From: Bolinopsis microptera
Lineage: Eukaryota; Ctenophora; Tentaculata; Lobata; Bolinopsidae
DNA length: 64,000 bases
Assembly: GCF_026151205.1 (NCBI RefSeq)
Contig: NC_087073.1
Span: forward strand, 13,721,837-13,785,836
Direction of reading: 5' to 3'
The notes beneath the pieces were generated by a model that was not told the origin of the DNA, did no database searches, and worked only from the letters and a program-made list of their open reading frames with translations. The position numbers and the translations under genes were made by a program. This document shows positions 58,501-64,000 of the stretch, piece after piece. Each line of letters begins with the position of its first letter. Within the stretch, counting starts at the first letter, position 1.

Positions 58501-61500
58501 GATATAGTGTTTAGAATTATAAAACCAGCCCCTCGGACTGCTGTACAGTTTTTAAGTGTGGTTTTAATGAGGGTGACTAGTTGGAGTTGTTAAAATAGTC
58601 TGCAATATCTACTACTTATTATAGTACTAGTATAGTACTACTACCCACCGGTATTACTCCTTCATAATTGACACTGCATGCCACCAGTACATAACATGTA
58701 CAAACAATAGCTCATTTTCATTGTTCTTCATGTTACATTGTCATTACTGTTCATGTTACTAATGTGTGTCAGAGTATTAGTGTGTGTTTTACAACCATTA
58801 CTACTACTTCGATGATGTGTACATAATGACAGTGTCACTGTCTTGTATCGAGGTAATGATAACAGTCACCATGCCTAGGGCGTTAAGTTTATATGATACT
58901 ATCACCTAGTTACCACCTAGTTACCACCTAGTTACCACCTAGTTACCACCTAGTTTATCTGATACTATCACAATTATTATCAATCATTGAAGATATTTTG
59001 GTCTTGTGTAAATGTAATTGTAATACATAGATGGAAAACTTATTGAATTTTGAAATAAAAAGTAAATACCTTCATGAACTGTACATAAAATATTTACAGT
59101 GAATTGTAGAACTATTGTCTTCACTTGCCTATTCAGTACGACCACCTACACCGTTAAATAATATGGCATCCAACTACCTAGTAGTTCTAGTGTCACCTAT
59201 TGTTTAAACAGTTCAAGGACTGTACATTAGGTGTACTGTTTCGTTTGTTTGTTTGTTTGTTTATAGAACCCGTCCTCAATCTCGTATCGGAAAATGACTA
59301 AACTCAGGTCTGAATGTGAATACAGGTGGTACCTGCAAGTGTGTTCATTAAGCATTTAACCGTTGTATACTGTATAGTGGCTGTGCTCATACGAGCAAAT
59401 AAGTCACCAAAACAACAGATTCATTTATTCATTCCAGTCATCAAACTACAATTCGCAATTTATTTGCTGACTGAAAATGTATTTGAACCAAACCGTCGAC
59501 CCAAAAAGCTACAACAAAGTGAACAGAGCGTGAACCAATACCTCTCCCTCAATACCATATCTTATCTGGGACCATTTCTAAGCTCATTCTCAATCAACTG
59601 CACATTCGATTGTATAACAGTCTAGTAACTCTTATCTATTCTCTTTCAGGCTGACAAGAATAAGACTCGACAAGTTAAGAAGAGGCCAGTAATAAAACAG
59701 CAGGTAAAATTTAACTTTGTATTTTTGTACATAAGCTGCAAAGTGTACATGTATAGTTTCAGTGTAAAATATCACGCGCATATTTTGTAATGTAATTAGC
59801 TGATTGTAAGATATTCGCATATAGGTATTTGATGGCAAGAAAGAGGCATTGCGTGACCTTGCACAATACAGTCCAGTATCATTATAATGATATATGCGCA
59901 TATATTTGGATTTTCCTCAAGGGTATAAGTTACTCGTCCTCTTTTTGTTCCTGTGTAGTAGTGTAATTACTTTTATTAAACTGTACATATTTCAGGGTGC
60001 TAGCAACTTGCCTCAGTTTGATAAGAGTGAGGTGAGTACAAAACCTTACAAACTCTCCCACTCTCACCCTCCCTCCCCCTCCCCCTCTCGGCCTCGGCCT
60101 CCCTCCCTCCCTTCCTCCCTCCTTCCCACTCTCTCTGAGCTCTCTCTTCATATCCTTTTATCTCTTTCATATTCAAAACGATTAAAATTTACAACTGAAA
60201 ATTCCAGAGCACCTCGTTGAGACTTAGCGCTCTTTTGATTTTGCCGACTGTACAATGTACATTAAAACTAAACCCTACTTTGAGTAGAAGATAACATTCA
60301 TAATTCATTCCCATTAAATAGAATTGCCTTAATAATCAGCTGCGTTTTATGTTTCCCTCCCTCCCTCCCTCCCTCCCTCCCTCCCTCCCTCCCTCCCTCC
60401 CTCCCTCCCTCCCTCCCTCCCTCCCTCCCTCCCTCCCTCCCTCCCTCCCTCCCTCCCTCCCTCCCTCCCTCCCTCCCTCCCTCCCTCCCTCCCTCCCTCC
60501 CTCCCTCCCTCCCTCCCTCCATCCCTCCCTTCCTTCCTCCCTTCCTTCCTCCCTCCCTTCCTCCCTCCCTCCCCTATCTTAAAAGCTTATTTGAGAGACC
60601 ACTCCTTTCTAAAATTGTGTCTTCTCTAATAATATGACATGTTATTGTTAATAACTTTGGTGGAGCGTATTATATACCTCTATATAATATATTATATACA
60701 GTATTACGATCGCTCTATTTATATAGCTCACCGGTCAGTTTGATATTCAGAGACCACAGAAATCCCTCTGTATTCCCACTGTATACACGGGAGACCAGCA
60801 AGCCCGGTTGTTGAATAATGTATCAGGCTGCCAAGTGACGTTGAGTGTACAATAGCTAAAGCTGAACAATCAGGCACCAAACTTACTTATCCCGCTCTGG
60901 TATAATTTATTACCGGTATAATTTATTACCGCGACCGGTATAATTTATTACCGGTATCATTTCTTAGCGGTACCGGCTACTATTTTAAATACAATAACTT
61001 GACGATGTAGCAAGTGAAACTAACGGTAATATCATAACTGAAAGCTTGACTGCAAGTTCAAAGGAGGGTTGTTTACCTTGGAACTTACAGTGTTATTCTA
61101 TAGTCTATTTATATACGTCTAGTCATATTTATGGGTATTTAAAGAAAATGCAATATTAACAATTAACCTATCGGACCATCTTATTCCCGATAACATTGTT
61201 ATTTTAACGGAGTAATAATAACCCTGGGATAAATACAACTAATTGATAAATTAATTAATAGAGGTGTACTGAAAGAAAGTTATTGTTTTCTTATTAGGGA
61301 TAGTAATGCCCATAATTTCACCCTCACCACTCCGCCCTTTCACGTCACACACCACTCATCATTGACACCACTAGTCATTACAACATATATAATCACCCTT
61401 CACAACATCTTACATCATCCTCAGTTGAAAACGATTTACACAAGTATTTTGAAAGCTCCTGCTAATACAATCTTTCGTATCACTTATATGTTTTAAATAT

Positions 61501-62326
61501 CCCCCTCCAGCTCCAGGCATAATGAGCTGTTCAAGTATATAGTGTATAACATACTTATACTGTATAAAACGGTGTATAATATGTAGTATTGATTAGGGTA
61601 CCCGGTACACTTATAACTGAGTTGAATTTACACCGGTCACAGTGGTGTTATATACAGAAAAGAAATGAGAACAGTAGATTGAGTTTAAAATTCTTCGAAT
61701 ATAGCGATATTTCGACCATCAGGTTTCTAGTATACTATATTATTATGTACTATATCATATACTATATTATACCCATTATAAACTATATAATAACTAGATA
61801 TTAAATTGCACCATCCCTCACACAGCACACAGCAGTGTTTGCTGATTAATTTGCCGTGAAGATCATGTCATGTTAAAGTATGCTAACTATTCGCAACGTG
61901 TAATCACTCCTGACGCATCTATATGCTACGTATATATATTCTACGTCAACATGAACATTATAAATGAGGGTGGGAAATGCCGTCCTAAATTTTACTCTCC
62001 GCCAAATAAATCAACTATTTATATTTCCTAGATACTCCCAGCTCCTCGGCAACAATAATACTACTAGTAATAATACTACTAGTAATAATACTACTAGTAA
62101 TAATACTACTAGTAATAATACTACTAGTAATAATACTACTAGTAATAATACTACTAGTAATAATACTACTAGTAATAATACTAAGTTAGTAATAATAGAT
62201 GTACTACAAATCTCTTTTAAATTACCAGCTGTTAAATTGCTACTTTAGTGCAGTAGTAGTGACTTTCAGTGACACCTTCCTTTTCAGAGTGAACCAGAGG
62301 AAGACCAGAAGAACCTACTGATCAAG
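46572..62326 (+). CDS. Unrecognised multi-exon gene, 5' part, phase-0 exons
   Basis: Exons proposed: 46572-46739 (MGRSKKVANGEITNEKIL .. ISILSFKAYDDLK), 51320-51412 (EYYPTDKIQPAQ .. KRKKCADK), 59650-59703 (ADKNKTRQVKKRPVIKQQ), 59996-60031 (GASNLPQFDKSE) and 62288-62326 (SEPEEDQKNLLIK). Every junction is phase 0 with a pyrimidine-rich AG acceptor; donors are GTTGGT, GTGAAT, GTAAAA, GTGAGT and GTTAGT. The first is weak, and GTAAAC four bases later is an alternative that would break phase. The 130 residues are charged and Lys-rich, with no signal or membrane segment, suggesting a nuclear protein. No family is recognised. Exons of 36-54 bases, all multiples of three, invite exon skipping. Introns hold the 31-bp minisatellite and the TTAA element. 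No stop is reached: the gene continues past 64000. Further small exons may have been missed. Confidence 0.55.
47519..49437. repeat. 31-bp minisatellite with higher-order structure
   Basis: About 55 copies of a 31-bp unit (tatttgtacccctccccggccctagtgttgg, shown here as one period) fill intron 1. A 60-base interruption starting caatgtattacaggtgcaac recurs at 47520, 47958 and 48454, marking higher-order blocks of about 437 and 497 bases. The variants (ccggcccaagtgtcgg, ccgggcctagtg) recur in the same order in each block. The array is strongly strand-asymmetric, C-rich on the + strand. Confidence 0.95.
49648..50192. promoter_or_regulatory. Cluster of RFX X-box-like palindromes
   Basis: gtaaccatggtaac is found exactly at 49674-49687, 49883-49896, 50160-50173 and 50179-50192, with gtaaccatggtacc at 49648-49661. 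This matches the RFX X-box form (GTNRCC, 0-3 bases, RGYAAC). Function is inferred only; a repeat origin is possible. Confidence 0.4.
50445..50520. repeat. GTATAC/GTACAC palindrome cluster
   Basis: Overlapping units of cactgtatacactgtacac and its complement-like forms fill this stretch, so long hairpins can form on either strand. Confidence 0.7.
51413..52767. other. Intron 2, left part
   Basis: AT-rich noncoding DNA. Nothing recognised beyond short AATAATAAT and ATATAT runs around 52385-52400. Confidence 0.4.
53404..56289. mobile_element. Long fold-back nested in the TTAA element
   Basis: acagacaaatccgtctgaaa at 53404 pairs with tttcagacggatttgtctgt ending 56289. Complementarity holds nearly without gaps to about 54333 / 55378 and then in patches (ttggcctcatggct 54671 / agccatgaggccaa 55200) to a loop of about 440 bases. 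The 66-codon frames seen at 53485 and 56006 are mirror images from arm identity, not genes. Confidence 0.88.
56290..57800. repeat. Degenerate motif array, TGACTTTTTGCTGATTnTTGGCAC
   Basis: Variants of tgactttttgctgattattggcac occur at irregular spacing, e.g. near 56358, 56516, 56715, 56862, 57025, 57243, 57360, 57511 and 57668. Some show only the gtcattttt or the gattnntggcac half. Similar pieces occur at the left end (52802, 53100). No coding potential. Confidence 0.65.
57902..59649. other. Intron 2, right part
   Basis: Noncoding. Holds an 11-bp tandem repeat (58906-58955) and (tttg)n just before 59262. A possible small exon 59267-59325 was considered and not accepted because it would not be phase 0. 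Confidence 0.4.
58906..58955. repeat. 11-bp tandem repeat, ACCTAGTTACC
   Basis: Four to five head-to-tail copies of cacctagttac between tgatactat sequences. Confidence 0.9.
60351..60580. repeat. (CCCT)n microsatellite
   Basis: More than 40 CCCT units, nearly pure to 60518, then mixed with CTTC and CATC units. A smaller imperfect relative lies at 60058-60125. Long Ser/Pro/Leu and Gly/Glu/Arg frames here are artefacts of the repeat. The + strand is pure pyrimidine, so triplex (H-DNA) formation is possible. Confidence 0.97.
60582..62053. other. Intron between 12- and 13-codon exons
   Basis: AT-rich noncoding DNA. ggtataatttattacc units repeat around 60900-60960, partly palindromic. Nothing else recognised. 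Confidence 0.4.
62053..62184. repeat. 15-bp tandem repeat AATAATACTACTAGT
   Basis: Nine nearly exact copies. The period is a multiple of three, so it stays open and would encode repeated NNTTS, but it is flanked by intron sequence. actagt is palindromic. Confidence 0.95.
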
Positions 62327-62330
62327 GTTA

Positions 62331-62405
62331 GTTGTATTGTATTGTATTGTATTGTATTGTATTGTATTGTATTGTATTGTATTGTATTGTATTGGATTGT
62401 ATTGT
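62331..62405. repeat. (GTATT)n microsatellite
   Basis: About 14 pentamer units directly after the 62326 splice donor, with one variant (ggatt). Confidence 0.95.
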
Positions 62406-63009
62406 TCCATAGTGAGAATCGCTATCTACTCAATGGGGGTTTTAGTGATATGAAATGAAATTAAATTGAATGAAATAATGCAGCAACTGACACAATACAA
62501 GTGTCAGGTAACATTATATAAATAAATATTATAAATGTGGTATTATCTATACTAAGTATTAATCAATATTGAAACATCCCGAGTTAATGTTATTCGATAT
62601 CGCTATTGAGTAGATTTGTAATATAACCAGTGGTTATTAACAACCTCAATATTATATATATTAGATAGATTCATGATATATATTATATTGTATAATGTAG
62701 GGAATGTACTAACATTATATTAGCTATAATGCTATTGATAACTTTGACTTTTGAGTGATCTATCCCATTGTAATCCTAACTACAGTTACTTTTATAAATT
62801 CTATTGATAAGGTTGGTTGGGGGCCCAAAATAACTTATCTTGTTTGTGTAGTGTTATTTCACACACAACACACATATTCAATCTAATCAAAATAGTATAT
62901 TCTGCATATCCGCATATATCCGCACACTGTAGTGTTTTATTGTTATGAGATTATTTGTTCTGGTGGCCTATACAATAAGATAACTCAACTGGTAATTGGG
63001 TCTTTTTAG

Positions 63010-63172
63010 CCAGTGTGGTTGTCATGGTTACCAGTGTAGTTGTCATGGTTACTAGTGAAGTTGTTATGGTGTAGTGTATTACTAGTGTAGTTGTAATGGT
63101 TACTAGTGTAGTTGTAATGGTTACCAGCGTAGTTGTCATGGTTACCATTTGTATTGCAGCAGTCATGGCAAC
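63010..63172. repeat. About 21-bp repeat GTAGTTGTCATGGTTACCAGT
   Basis: Seven or eight units of the form gt(a/g)gttgt(c/a)atggttac(c/t)ag with one disrupted unit at 63066-63080. Each unit holds gttgtcatggttac, close to the RFX X-box-like sequence found in other repeats here. Confidence 0.88.
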
Positions 63173-63297
63173 CGTTTAAGTAGTAAGTATCAACTACAGT
63201 TACTTCACCTATTTTTGCTCCTGACGTGTAGTCTCATTAGATAAGTTAATTTTAAAACTAACGTCTTACGTTAAGCTGATCCCCTAACCCACTGGTT

Positions 63298-63541
63298 AAG
63301 ATGGCTGTAACCCGGCCCCTATTATGGTTATGTTAAGATGGCTGTACCCCGGCACCTATTATGGTTATGTTAAGATGGCTGTACCCCGGCCCCTATTATG
63401 GTTATGTTAAGATGGCTGTACCCCGGCCCCTATTATGGTTATGTTAAGGTGGCTGTACCCCGGCCCCTATTATGGTTATGTTAAGATGGCTGTACCCCGG
63501 CCCCTATTATGGTTATGTTAAGATGGCTGTACCCCGGCCCA
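63298..63541. repeat. 37-bp minisatellite, six and a half copies
   Basis: Units begin atggctgtaccccggcccct at 63301, 63338, 63375, 63412, 63449, 63486 and 63523, exactly 37 bases apart, with few substitutions. Confidence 0.96.
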
Positions 63542-64000
63542 TAATATAGACGTTACGTAGGGATTTAACGGTTTAACGGATATAACCCCTGAAAAGCGTG
63601 AGCATCACTAATCTATGTTCTATATATTATGAGCATTTCCTATATTATTTTAATATACTAACATTGCTCATTTGAAATCACGATTCTCATGAAATACATG
63701 TAGTTAAAGATATTAATGGTAGGTATATGGTCATATTGCTATATGGTTTATTGTGAATTAATATCCCTCGACCACGAAGAATCACAACTTTCGTTTTAAT
63801 CATAGGAATATTTCGCTAAGTATAACCCTCATTAAGTGTTTCCAGATTCATTAAAAGTCTAGGAAAGTTCGTCATCTAGGAACCTGGAACTTAGTTAATA
63901 CAATTTATGGGTAATGCAGTCGGGCAGTTACGAAGATTTGTTTGCATAATTACGGTATTAATATATTGCTTGGAACATATATGATAGAAGGGTGGGGAAA
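63542..64000. other. Noncoding to the window end
   Basis: AT-rich, no exon with convincing splice sites recognised. It is presumed to be intron of the 46572 gene. Confidence 0.4.

Noticed and set aside
59267-59325. Candidate exon after tttatag (NPSSISYRKMTKLRSE..)
   Set aside because: Either donor (59308 or 59326) leaves phase 2, while all neighbouring junctions are phase 0, and the acceptor tract is TTTG-rich.
60298-60582. Gly/Gly/Arg/Glu and Ser/Leu/Pro repeat frames
   Set aside because: Direct translation of a (CCCT)n microsatellite.

Overview
This window is animal nuclear DNA. It is AT-rich, its genes are split by GT..AG introns, and it holds rhodopsin-class GPCR genes, a secreted two-domain ShK peptide gene and many transposons and tandem repeats. 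The ShK gene, the divergent GPCRs and an R2/Hero-like LINE suggest an early-branching metazoan, most likely a cnidarian. No species-level marker is visible, so this is an inference.

Genes (exon models built by reading splice sites and phases): (1) a three-exon secreted ShK-repeat precursor, + strand, 1566-2501; (2) a two-exon Ser-rich basic protein, - strand, 11945-12797; (3) GPCR-1, + strand, seven exons, 16350-28577, with a 9.1-kb last intron; (4) GPCR-2, - strand, four exons, 32275-33876, with three related tail exons ending in a PDZ-ligand-like C-terminus; (5) the 5' part of a + strand gene of small phase-0 exons, 46572-62326, running beyond the window and not recognised.

Mobile DNA: a 4.8-kb transposon with about 690-bp near-identical terminal inverted repeats, a hAT-like transposase broken by two frameshifts and an internal 0.83-kb tandem duplication (5238-10024); fold-back/MITE elements at 3145-4199, 10831-11350, 39701-39941 and 37014-38088; PIF/Harbinger-like MITEs with TTA/TAA target duplications (34220-35169, 40630-40738); an intact R2/Hero-like LINE head-to-tail with a 5'-truncated copy, the pair bounded by one 39-bp target duplication inside GPCR-1's last intron (19861-25531); a fossil 3' tail of that family into which a MITE has jumped (34007-35195); a decayed LINE RT fragment (35225-35819); a rearranged CR1/Jockey-like LINE whose first reading frame joins an AlkB-type 2-oxoglutarate dioxygenase to an SGNH hydrolase and whose second starts with a PHD-like finger plus endonuclease (41755-45290); and a 5.1-kb TTAA-flanked element containing a 2.9-kb fold-back and a degenerate repeated motif (52772-57897).

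The leading candidates for something new are the AlkB-SGNH-PHD LINE, the minisatellite made of reiterated 5' splice sites in GPCR-1, the duplicated tail exons of GPCR-2, the tandem LINE insertion with a single target duplication, and the motif-studded TTAA element. No rRNA, tRNA or CRISPR array was recognised. Everything here is by eye; no database search was possible.
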